NCBI GenBank assembly: GCA_021808665.1
Contig: JAKBBA010000083.1
Coordinates: 1 to 13,814, forward strand
Reading direction: 5' to 3'
DNA from: Actinomycetes bacterium
GTDB lineage: Bacteria > Actinomycetota > Acidimicrobiia > Acidimicrobiales > Palsa-688
Length of the DNA stretch: 13,814 nucleotides
The notes under the pieces were generated by a model, which made no database searches, was not told the origin of the DNA, and saw nothing but the letters and a program-made list of their open reading frames with translations. Position numbers and translations under genes: made by a program. This document shows positions 7,409 through 13,165 of the stretch, piece by piece (the stretch's first letter is position 1; every line of letters begins with the position of its first letter).

Positions 7409-7447
7409 GGAAGCTCAAGACGGTGGCAGGAACTTTCTGGACCCTAG

Positions 7448-7663
7448 TGGATCGCCGAGGCCGGAGGAACGCTCGCAGACGACGCGTTCGTGTTCTCGCC
7501 CTTCATCGAGGCGACGACGCCCTTCCGACCGGACAATGTGACGTCGTTCTTCATTCGCGGGTACTCGCATGCCATCGAGGAGCGGAGCCGGGCTGCTGCC
7601 ACCATCATGGGCCAGGTGCTCGCCGCTAGGAAGGGACCCGCGGGACTGCCGTCTGGCGCATAA
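7448..7663 (+). pseudogene. Tyrosine recombinase (phage-type integrase) C-terminal remnant
   Basis: After a TAG at 7445-7447 one frame reads AEAGGTLADDAFVFSPFIEA, then TTPFRPDNVTSFFIR, and then GYSHAIEERSRAAATIMGQV followed by LAARKG to a TAA at 7661. The first part is the ...LxxDAFVFSPxxxxxxPxRPDxVTxxF segment of actinobacterial tyrosine recombinases. The second is the C-terminal VYAHxxEExDRxAAxxLGxxLA helix, with the catalytic Tyr most likely in GYSH. The HxxR and GH/W boxes that belong between them are missing, so an internal deletion fuses VTSFFIR to GYSH in frame. The N-terminal and core-binding domains are absent. It marks the end of a former integrative element; the excisionase-like HTH gene begins ten bases later. 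Confidence 0.75.
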
Positions 7664-7673
7664 GACTGGGCTC

Positions 7674-7949
7674 GTGTCCGACGAGACCGACCTTGACCTT
7701 CCCGAGCTTGCTGGCGCCGAGACGGTCGGGCGCCGGAGGGTCGGGCCGGTCATCGAGGAGCGCCCAGTCCAGCGGCTCACCATGACTGTCGAGGAGGCTG
7801 CAGTCGGGCTCGGCATCTCCCGGGCGACTGCCTACGACGCCGTCTCCCGTGGCGAGATTTCCTGCATCCGCATCGGCAGGCGCATCCTCATCCCCAAGGT
7901 CGCCCTGGAGCGGTTGCTGGACGGGGTTGGAGGCGGAGCGGAACCCTAA
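7674..7949 (+). CDS. Excisionase/MerR-like helix-turn-helix DNA-binding protein
   Basis: A 91-residue protein started from GTG at 7674, ten bases after the recombinase remnant; an ATG at 7782 would give a 55-residue form with the DNA-binding domain alone. Residues 37-82 (MTVEEAAVGLGISRATAYDA, then VSRGEISCIRIGRRILIPKV) are the standard excisionase-family HTH: an EAA...LGIS.RATAYDAV helix pair followed by the basic I.IGRRILIP wing. Residues 1-36 are acidic and of unknown role. Such proteins are excisionases or small repressors. Its stop codon lies inside the first operator half-site ahead of fic (7942-7953). Possible roles are leftover excisionase of the dead integrase, or regulator of fic; I cannot decide which. 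Confidence 0.78.
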   Translation: MSDETDLDLPELAGAETVGRRRVGPVIEERPVQRLTMTVEEAAVGLGISRATAYDAVSRGEISCIRIGRRILIPKVALERLLDGVGGGAEP

Positions 7950-7988
7950 ATACTCCAGAGCTGTATTTAGGGTTGTATGATAACCCTA
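7942..7988 (+). promoter_or_regulatory. Three-half-site operator and promoter of the Fic gene
   Basis: AACCCTAAATAC (7942-7953), 9 nt, then its exact reverse complement (7963-7974) form a 12-bp inverted repeat that begins inside the HTH gene's stop region. TAGGGTT (7968-7974) pairs again with AACCCTA (7982-7988) across 7 nt. That gap contains TATGAT (7976-7981), a good -10 box. So three half-sites bracket the likely promoter. No good -35 box is seen. AAGGAG (7992-7997), five bases before the fic ATG, is the ribosome site. The layout fits tight autorepression. Confidence 0.75.
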
Positions 7989-8002
7989 TCTAAGGAGCAA
8001 CC

Positions 8003-9271
8003 ATGTCTCGGGTTATCCGCCGCCGCTGGATCAACGACTGCACCGGCCCGTCCCGCAAGGACAACCGCGGGTGCGAGTACGAATCCTACGTGCCCGATCC
8101 GCTCGTCGGACGTGCGTTCAGCTTCGACGGCGAGGTCGCGGCCGACATCGCGGATGCCGAAGCTGCGATCGCTCGCCTGAACGCCGAAGCGACGAGGCTC
8201 GTCGATACCGAGGCGCTCGCCTGCGTCCTGCTGCGTGCGGAGTCCGTCGCCTCGTCACGGATCGAAGGACTGGAGATCGGAGCACGACGACTGCTGCGCG
8301 CAGAAGCCGCGAGAGCTCTTGGCGACGACCCGTCCGATGTCACGGTCGTCGAGGTCCTCGGGAACATGGACGCCATGGTCTTCGCCATCGAGCATGTCGA
8401 TGCAGGAGACCCGATCACGGTGGAACTGGTGTTGGACGTCCACCAGCGTCTCCTCGCCAAGACGCGACTGGAGCGCTACGCCGGGAAGTTCCGAGAACAA
8501 CAGAACTGGATCGGGGGCAGCGAGTACAACCCCTGTGCCGCTGCCTTCGTGCCTCCACCGCCGGAGTACGTCGCCGACCTCATGGCAGACCTCGTCGCCT
8601 TCGCCAACGACGACTCGCTTCCCCCTGTTGCCCAGGCTGCCATCGCGCACGCCCAGTTCGAGACGATCCACCCCTTCGTGGACGGCAACGGCCGGACTGG
8701 CAGAGCCCTCGTGCAGCTCATCTTCCGACGTCGGGGCGTGGCCCCCCACGTCCTTCCTCCAGTGTCGCTCGTCCTTGCGACCTGGGCACAGGACTACGTC
8801 GGCGGTCTCGAAGCGACCAGGTACCGGGGACCGGCATCTGGCAAGGCCGCGAGCGAAGGCATCAACCTCTGGATAGGGCGATTCGCCACTGCGTGCAAGC
8901 GGGCCGTCGATGATGCGTCGAGCTTCGAGAAGCGTGCACGGGGCATCGAAGCATCGTGGCGGGAACGCCTCGGCCGAGTTCGTGCCCGGTCGGCAGCCGA
9001 CCTGCTCCTCGGCGCCCTCGTCGGCGCGCCCGTCGTCACCGTCAACAGCGCAGCCGACATGATCTCCCGGAGCTTCATCCAGACGAACGAGGCCATCTCA
9101 CGCCTCGTCGAGGCAGGCATCCTGAAGCAGGTGAGTGTCGGTCGTCGCAACCGAGCTTTCGAGGTACCTGACATCATCGCTGCCTTCACCGACTTGGAGC
9201 GCCAGCTCGCAAGCCCCGAAGGCGACACCCTCACAAGTGAACCTGTCCGTCGCGTCCCGCGGCGGCAGTGA
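8003..9271 (+). CDS. Fic-domain protein (probable AMP-transferase), self-inhibited type
   Basis: A complete 422-residue Fic protein, the best preserved gene of its block. The ATG at 8003 has AAGGAG five bases upstream. The active-site motif HPFVDGNGRTGR is at 223-234, with His223 as the catalytic base. SSRIEG (84-89) fits the inhibitory helix motif (S/T)xxxE(G/N), placed before the Fic core as in class II Fic proteins, so activity is restrained by its own Glu88. The substrate-docking flap is around GGSEYNPCAAAFVPPP (171-186). The C-terminus (about 345-395, ADMISRSFIQTNEAISRLVE) resembles a winged helix. Such proteins usually transfer AMP from ATP to Ser, Thr or Tyr of a target protein; the target is unknown. 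It follows an HTH gene and a multi-site operator, a layout like that of toxin or addiction modules. Confidence 0.93.
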   Translation: MSRVIRRRWINDCTGPSRKDNRGCEYESYVPDPLVGRAFSFDGEVAADIADAEAAIARLNAEATRLVDTEALACVLLRAESVASSRIEGLEIGARRLLRAEAARALGDDPSDVTVVEVLGNMDAMVFAIEHVDAGDPITVELVLDVHQRLLAKTRLERYAGKFREQQNWIGGSEYNPCAAAFVPPPPEYVADLMADLVAFANDDSLPPVAQAAIAHAQFETIHPFVDGNGRTGRALVQLIFRRRGVAPHVLPPVSLVLATWAQDYVGGLEATRYRGPASGKAASEGINLWIGRFATACKRAVDDASSFEKRARGIEASWRERLGRVRARSAADLLLGALVGAPVVTVNSAADMISRSFIQTNEAISRLVEAGILKQVSVGRRNRAFEVPDIIAAFTDLERQLASPEGDTLTSEPVRRVPRRQ

Positions 9272-9321
9272 CCAACTGTCTACGACACCGTTGACAAACC
9301 GGCTTCTATTGCTTGATATTG

Positions 9322-9374
9322 ATGTATGGATATGCAGTTGTCTGCATATCCATACATGCAGACAACTGCATATC
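9322..9374. repeat. Nested palindromes upstream of parA (possible operator or partition site)
   Basis: ATGTATGGATATGCAG (9322-9337) pairs perfectly with 9342-9357 across TTGT. The same sequence pairs again: GATATGCAGTTGTCTGCAT (9329-9347) has its exact reverse complement at 9356-9374, with an 8-nt gap (19-bp arms). Thus one block can fold into two competing hairpins, or offer three overlapping sites to a dimeric protein. It lies 31 bases before the parA ATG. Partition-gene operators and parS-like centromeres often sit here; function is inferred. Confidence 0.85.
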
Positions 9375-9405
9375 TGCACCCCACTTGTAGTAGGTGCTTC
9401 TCACC

Positions 9406-9608
9406 ATGCGACTCGCAGTCACCAACCTCAAGGGAGGGACGGGGAAAACAACCACGGCCGTACACCTGGCAGCAGGGCTCGGCAGGCGCGGCCGTACGCT
9501 GCTCATCGACGCTGACCCGCAGGGCTCGGCAACCGAATGGGCACTGCTCATGGGGCAGGACTGCCCCTTCACACTGCTGACGGACTCCGGAGAGGACTGG
9601 GGTTCCCC
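9406..9608 (+). pseudogene. parA: ParA-family ATPase, N-terminal third, cut by IS3 element
   Basis: The ATG at 9406 opens [20 protein letters not shown], with the deviant Walker A motif KGGTGKTT (residues 9-16). It continues [20 protein letters not shown] and SATEWALL, where DADPQGSA is the Walker A' box of ParA/MinD ATPases. About 65 native residues remain before the sequence enters the left end of the IS3 element near 9608. A complete protein would have about 200-260 residues including Walker B, so the product is non-functional. The missing remainder is not found on the far side of the IS, so this is not a simple insertion. ParA proteins drive segregation of plasmids or integrative elements, which supports a mobile origin for the block. 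Confidence 0.82.
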
Positions 9609-9627
9609 CGGTTTTGTTGTCGTTTGG

Positions 9628-10417
9628 TTATGCCGCTTCCGCGGACTCCTTGTATGAATAATGGTACTCTTGTGGGGTCATGTAGTCAGGTGTGGAGTGC
9701 AGCCGTTTCCGGTTGTAGTAAACTTCGATATATTCGAATATGGCGGCCTGGGATTCCTCTTCGGATTCCCGTTCTATTCCGTCGGTCAGTTCCCGTTTAA
9801 TGGTCGCCCAGAAACTCTCGGCGACAGCGTTGTCCCAACAGTTTCTTTTACGACTCATCGACGACACGATATGGTTGTCACGCAACGCTTTTTGGTAGTC
9901 GTAACTAGTGTATTGACATCCCCGATCGCTGTGATGGACGAGTCCCGGTTCGGGCCGCTGCCGGGCGATGGCGTCTCGTAGCGCTTCGAGGCACAGCTCG
10001 GTGCGCATGTGATCAGCTAAAGCCCAGCCGACCACGAGACGGCTGGGCCAGTCCACTATCACCGCCAGGTCCCACCATCCCCGCAGGGTGCGCAGAAATG
10101 GTTATATCGGTGGTCGTCCGCTTTTGCCGGCCAGGCCGAGCTCGGACATGATCGAAGCCACCCTGTTCATGCCCACTAGGTACCCGCGCCGGCGCAGCTT
10201 GCACCCATATGCGAGGAGCCCCGTAGAGGCCCTTATGCTCAGCGAAGATCTCGGCGATCACCACGCCCAGAGTCTGCCGTGCCGCGGCGCGCGGTCCAAG
10301 CGGGGCGGACCGCCGGGCCCGCCAAGCGTAATAACCTTGGCGTGTCACTCCGAGCTGTCGGCACATGAAAGCTACAGGAACCTTCGCCTTCTCCGCGTCG
10401 ATGAACCTGAAGATCAA
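9628..10417 (-). pseudogene. IS3-family transposase OrfB, frameshifted and internally deleted
   Basis: From 10417 minus the frame reads IFRFIDAEKAKVPVAFMCRQ, LGVTRQGYYAWRAR and AEHKGLYGAPRI, the OrfB N-terminal part. A frameshift then moves the reading to KLRRRGYLVGMNRVASIMSE and LGLAGKSGRP, and further shifts lead through TTTDIT to DLAVIVDWPSRLVVGWALAD. From 10062 the frame is clean to a TAA at 9628. The DDE residues are present: Asp in DIT, Asp in VHHSDRGCQYTS and Glu in DNAVAESFWATIKREL. From memory of the family, roughly 40 residues that should stand before the first Asp are missing. It is inactive as written. Confidence 0.83.
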
Positions 10418-10705
10418 CTCAGGGCGTCGGTCGCGAAGAAGGCCGCCGCTTTTTTTCCCAAGTCGACGCGCATGACAAGTTCACGGTTCTGCGCCTTAAG
10501 TCTGCGTATCTCGTCGCGCTCCTCGCGGCTCAACACGCCGCCCGCATCTTTATCCCGCGCCGCGGATATCCACGAACCCAACGTCAAGCTCGCCCACACC
10601 CAACTCCCGGGCCGCAGCAGCGATCGACCTATTACTCTCCAAAACAAAAGGCCACCGCCTTCTCCCTAAACTCCGCCGAATACGTCCTCTTCGAACCAGC
10701 CATAA
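10414..10705 (-). pseudogene. IS3-family OrfA, two single-base frameshifts
   Basis: The ATG at 10705 begins MAGSKRTYSAEFREKAVAF, the standard OrfA start. One extra T in the run after GCC then shifts the frame to VLESNRSIAAAARELGVGE. A second extra base shifts it to TLGSWISAARDKDAGGVLSR followed by EERDEIRRLKAQNRELVMRV, ending at 10414. The first half is the helix-turn-helix and the second the leucine-zipper-like coiled coil. An A7G run (minus strand of about 10450-10457, in DLGKKAAAFF) is the place where the -1 ribosomal shift that makes OrfAB normally occurs. The two accidental shifts abolish OrfA. Confidence 0.75.
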
Positions 10706-10750
10706 ACACACCCCACCCTTTCCAATCGACAGTGACAACACAACCAGGGT

Positions 10751-11437
10751 AAGTTCACTGCGGTAGCAGTCCTCACCGGCGACGTCGGCGTGGGCAAAAC
10801 CGTCGCAGTCAGAGCAGCGGTGGCCAGACTCGACCGCACCCGTTACACGGTCATATACCTAGCCAACCCCTCGGGCGACTGCCGCGGGCTCTATGTCGCC
10901 ATCACCGCAGCCCTACGAGCCAACCCACGCTTCTACAAAGCCGAAGCGATCAATCAGGTGACCGGGCTCCTCGCCGCCGAACAGACCGAACGCCACCGCA
11001 AGGTCGTCTTCATCATCGACGAAAGCCACCTATTGTCGCCCGCCCAGCTCGAAGAACTCCGGCTGATGTCCAACTCGCAGATGGACTCAGCCAGCCCCTT
11101 CGCCGGGATCCTCGTCGGACAAGCAACCTTGACGCAACGTCTACGCCAAGGAGTCTTCACCGCCCTAGACCAGCGCATCTCCGTGCGCTTCTCGATCCCC
11201 AACATGGACCTAGCCGAGTCGGTCGCCTATCTACGTCACCATTTAGCCCTCGCGGGCCGGACCGACCCGCTCATCGCCGATGACGCAGCGGCACGCTTAC
11301 ACCGCTACGCGAACGGCCTGCCCCGAGCGCTCAACAACGCAGCTACCGCCGCGCTGATCGCCGCCGCGGCCGACAGCAAAGGACTCGTCGAAGACGTCTG
11401 CGCCAAAAAAGCAGTAGCCGAACTCACCCGCTCCTAA
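10751..11437 (+). pseudogene. AAA ATPase, ExeA/TniB-like transposition protein, N-terminus lost
   Basis: The frame is open from the right end of the IS3 element and gives 228 residues. It begins KFTAVAVLTGDVGVGKTVAV, with Walker A GDVGVGKT, so only the part before the P-loop (about 40-60 residues) is missing. Walker B is KVVFIIDESHLLSP, followed by LEELRLMSNSQMDSASPFAG, the sensor-like ILVGQATLTQRLRQ, and a helical lid ending AVAELTRS. This is the COG3267 (ExeA) type of ATPase that works with integrase-core transposases in actinobacterial elements, much as TniB or IstB does. A GTG at 10790 could start a shorter protein lacking most of the P-loop, which would be inactive. Its partner transposase is not in place here. 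Confidence 0.82.
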
Positions 11438-11476
11438 CGACGCCGGCCGGGGGAATCCGCCCCCAGCCGGCGTCGT
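11437..11476 (+). terminator. Strong hairpin directly after the ATPase gene
   Basis: ACGACGCCGGC (11437-11447) pairs with GCCGGCGTCGT (11466-11476), and GGGGG/CCCC extend the stem inward around a short AATC-type loop. It begins at the last base of the TAA stop. There is no U-run, as is common for actinobacterial terminators. Confidence 0.7.
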
Positions 11477-11486
11477 CTCGCGTACT

Positions 11487-11550
11487 CACACAATCCAGCC
11501 GAACCATCCCCACACAATCCAGCCGAACCATACCCACACAATCCAGCCGG
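11487..11550. repeat. Direct repeats, 24-bp unit, 2.7 copies
   Basis: CACACAATCCAGCCGAACCA plus four bases is repeated at 11487-11510 and 11511-11534 with one difference, then partly at 11535-11550. It follows the ATPase hairpin immediately. Elements using a TniB/ExeA-like ATPase often carry short direct repeats at their ends as transposase-binding sites, so this may be the right end of that element. Confidence 0.8.
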
Positions 11551-11578
11551 CAACACGCAGGATCACGACCTCGATCGC

Positions 11579-11592
11579 GAGATACGTATCTC
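11579..11592. promoter_or_regulatory. 14-bp perfect palindrome
   Basis: GAGATACGTATCTC is fully self-complementary. It lies alone between the direct repeats and the next ORF. It could be a binding site for a dimeric protein, but no promoter elements are clear around it. Confidence 0.35.
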
Positions 11593-11724
11593 TGCGGCCA
11601 ACGAGTCGGATGAGCTGGAGGACGCTGCATAACGCCCGGTAGAGGAACGAGAGGGTCACTGCCGGATGCTCGCCGCGCCTGAGTTTTATGGCGTTCTCGG
11701 CACCGACACGCCAGCAAGAACGGC

Positions 11725-11955
11725 TCAGCTGTCCACCCTCACCGTCGCAGCGAGTAGCTTGTCGGCAAGTAGTTTCTCGTGGATGATGCGGCCGTCAGTT
11801 CGGAAGGCGCAAGCCAGTTCGGGGTCCCACGGGGTGTCCGCGCAGTCGCGGATGCCAACGTCGAGGGCGTTGATGATCCCGGCGCGCGACAGCGTCCACC
11901 TGCCGGGGCGCTCGTCGGGCTCACGCCGCACGAGCGTAACGGGTGGGTGCATCAT
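11725..11955 (-). CDS. Small remnant or hypothetical protein (76 residues)
   Basis: The ATG at 11955 opens MMHPPVTLVRREPDERPGRW, then TLSRAGIINALDVGIRDCAD, ending AATVRVDS. The RW.L.RAGI.N stretch (residues 19-30) recalls the start of the large TIGR02680/SMC-like ATPases of the Wadjet type. The expected YYD...LLRGxNGxGKS continuation is absent, so this could be only a scrap joined to other sequence. No ribosome site is seen. The assignment is weak; the reading frame itself is plausible by third-position GC. Confidence 0.35.
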   Translation of the reverse strand: MMHPPVTLVRREPDERPGRWTLSRAGIINALDVGIRDCADTPWDPELACAFRTDGRIIHEKLLADKLLAATVRVDS

Positions 11956-12038
11956 GGCCGGGTTGGCGAGGGTCGCAGGCCCGGCCCACCTCCGTCGCGA
12001 CCGGATGATCTCTTCTATGAGATGATCGTAGTAACGAT

Positions 12039-12374
12039 ATGATGGTCTGTGTGGTCACAGTCGAGCTTCACGACGAGATCGTCGGCTGGATGGACTTGCT
12101 CGACGATGAGGAGTGGGATCGGGTGGTCGTGGTGGTCGACCGGCTTGCTGCCCTCGGGTCGTCGGCGCGCATGCCGCTGTCGAGGAGCATCGGCGACGGG
12201 CTGTTCGAACTGCGATTCACGCTCGGCCCGAGCGCTCGGCGGATCACGTATCGATTCACCAGGGACGGTCGGGTAGTGCTGCTCACGACCTTCCGCAAAC
12301 AACGCAACAACGAGCGCACTGAGATCGCCAGGGCACGCAAGGCCGCCGAGGATTGCGCCCGAAGGGATCCGTGA
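12039..12374 (+). CDS. HigB/RelE-superfamily toxin (phage Gp49-like)
   Basis: A 111-residue toxin, first in a toxin-antitoxin pair. Marks are ELHDEIVGWMDLLDDEEWDR near the N-terminus, then RMPLSRSIGDGLFELRFTLG, RRITYRFTRDGRVVLLTTFR and KQRNNERTEIARARKA. These are the conserved core of HigB/Gp49-like proteins, in which basic residues of the LLTTFRKQ region contact RNA. Members cleave mRNA at the ribosome. Starts at ATG 12039, ATG 12042 or GTG 12051 are possible. TATGAT (12038-12043) lies seven bases before GTG 12051, so a leaderless 107-residue form is an alternative. No Shine-Dalgarno sequence is seen. The toxin-first order and the short gap to the HTH gene are typical of higBA. Confidence 0.85.
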   Translation: MMVCVVTVELHDEIVGWMDLLDDEEWDRVVVVVDRLAALGSSARMPLSRSIGDGLFELRFTLGPSARRITYRFTRDGRVVLLTTFRKQRNNERTEIARARKAAEDCARRDP

Positions 12375-12385
12375 AGGAGGAGAAC

Positions 12386-12706
12386 ATGGCGAACTATTCC
12401 CGTTGGGATGACGTGAAGAAGAGGCGTCGAGTGCCGACTACCGAGACGCGGGCGGGCGTCGAACAGGATCTCGCGGTGGGCCAGCTGATCTACGACCTCC
12501 GTACGGAGGCCGGGATCAGCCAGCGCGAGCTCGCCGAGCGGATGGGAACGACGCAGTCGGTCATTTCGCGCCTCGAGGAGGGGGGAGGGGCCCGCAACCG
12601 CATCGATACTCTCGCCCGGGTCGCCAACGCCCTCGGTCGGCACCTCGTCGTCTCGTTCCCCGAAGAAGTCCCCGCCCGACTCAAGGACGCTGTGCAGGTG
12701 GCCTAA
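12386..12706 (+). CDS. HigA-like XRE-family antitoxin
   Basis: A 106-residue protein started at ATG 12386, with AAGGAGG (12374-12380) five bases upstream; the site overlaps the toxin stop codon, and the genes are 11 bases apart. Residues about 32-85 are an XRE helix-turn-helix: VGQLIYDLRTEAGISQRELA, ERMGTTQSVISRLEEG, then RIDTLARVANALGR. The basic N-terminus (KKRRRVP) and short C-terminal tail could contact the toxin. Antitoxins of this type bind the toxin and repress their own promoter through the HTH. The strong ribosome site next to a toxin that lacks one would favour antitoxin excess. Confidence 0.9.
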   Translation: MANYSRWDDVKKRRRVPTTETRAGVEQDLAVGQLIYDLRTEAGISQRELAERMGTTQSVISRLEEGGGARNRIDTLARVANALGRHLVVSFPEEVPARLKDAVQVA

Positions 12707-13165
12707 CACACGTTGTGACGCCGCCTGAACGATCCGCTACTGGGACCTGGCCGCGTATGTGGGGACTCTCGACAGATAGGTCTGGACATTGAGCGATGCA
12801 CGCGCCAAGCCCTGCATATGCACGGCCGGATCATCAGCACCTTTGGCGTTGCTGGGGCCGTCGGTCGCGGGTTTGCCGCCAAGCCCCCGCCACCAAGTAC
12901 GGGCGTTTCTCGCGCCTCATTGCGTATGCAGAGGCCGCTGACCAGCATGTTGGGTCGGCGGCCGCTGTGCTTATGGGGACAGTTTGTGGGGACCTACTCA
13001 GCCCTTGCGTATGCAGCCTATGCGGGGTGGCGCGAGCGCGAGCGGCCCGTACGCTGCGGTTTCGCGTTCGAGGTTGGGGTGGGGCGGCGCGTTGCATAGG
13101 AACGCCCAGTGCATGCCTATGCGGTTGCCCTACTCAACGCCGCGCCTGGGCCGTGGCGACCCTCC
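12707..13165. other. Gene-poor interval with recurring TGCRTATGCA motifs
   Basis: About 460 bases between higA and the LysR gene with no credible frame. TGCATATGCA (12813-12822) is a perfect palindrome. TGCGTATGCA recurs at 12921-12930 and 13006-13015, and CCTATGCGG occurs at 13017-13025 and 13116-13124. No tRNA or clear terminator is seen. Confidence 0.5.

Larger units (their letters stand above)
9609..10746 (-). mobile_element. Decayed IS3-family insertion sequence
   Basis: About 1.14 kb, transcribed on the minus strand, with orfA (10705 to 10414) and orfB (10417 to 9628). The ends are imperfect inverted repeats: left (read inward) CGGTTTTGTTGTC at 9609-9621, right (read inward) TGGTTGTGTTGTC at 10746-10734. 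No target duplication is visible (left flank CCC, right flank GGG). It is shorter than usual for the family because of an internal loss in orfB. The flanking genes are two different truncated genes, so DNA on at least one side was lost after or during insertion. Confidence 0.8.

Noticed and set aside
7569..7949. 126-residue form of the HTH protein
   Set aside because: Its first 35 residues overlap the recombinase remnant in another frame and are low-complexity; GTG 7674 fits the gene boundary better.
8071..8913. Second plus-strand frame of 280 codons inside fic
   Set aside because: It overlaps the Fic coding frame, which carries the full HPFVDGNGR motif and a good ribosome site; this frame is Arg-rich noise.
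9391..9405. GGTG-CTTCT-CACC small inverted repeat before parA
   Set aside because: Only 4-bp arms, expected by chance; the nearby 16- and 19-bp palindromes are the meaningful structure.
11487..11550. CRISPR-like array
   Set aside because: The units are contiguous with no unique spacers and there are fewer than three full copies; they are plain direct repeats.
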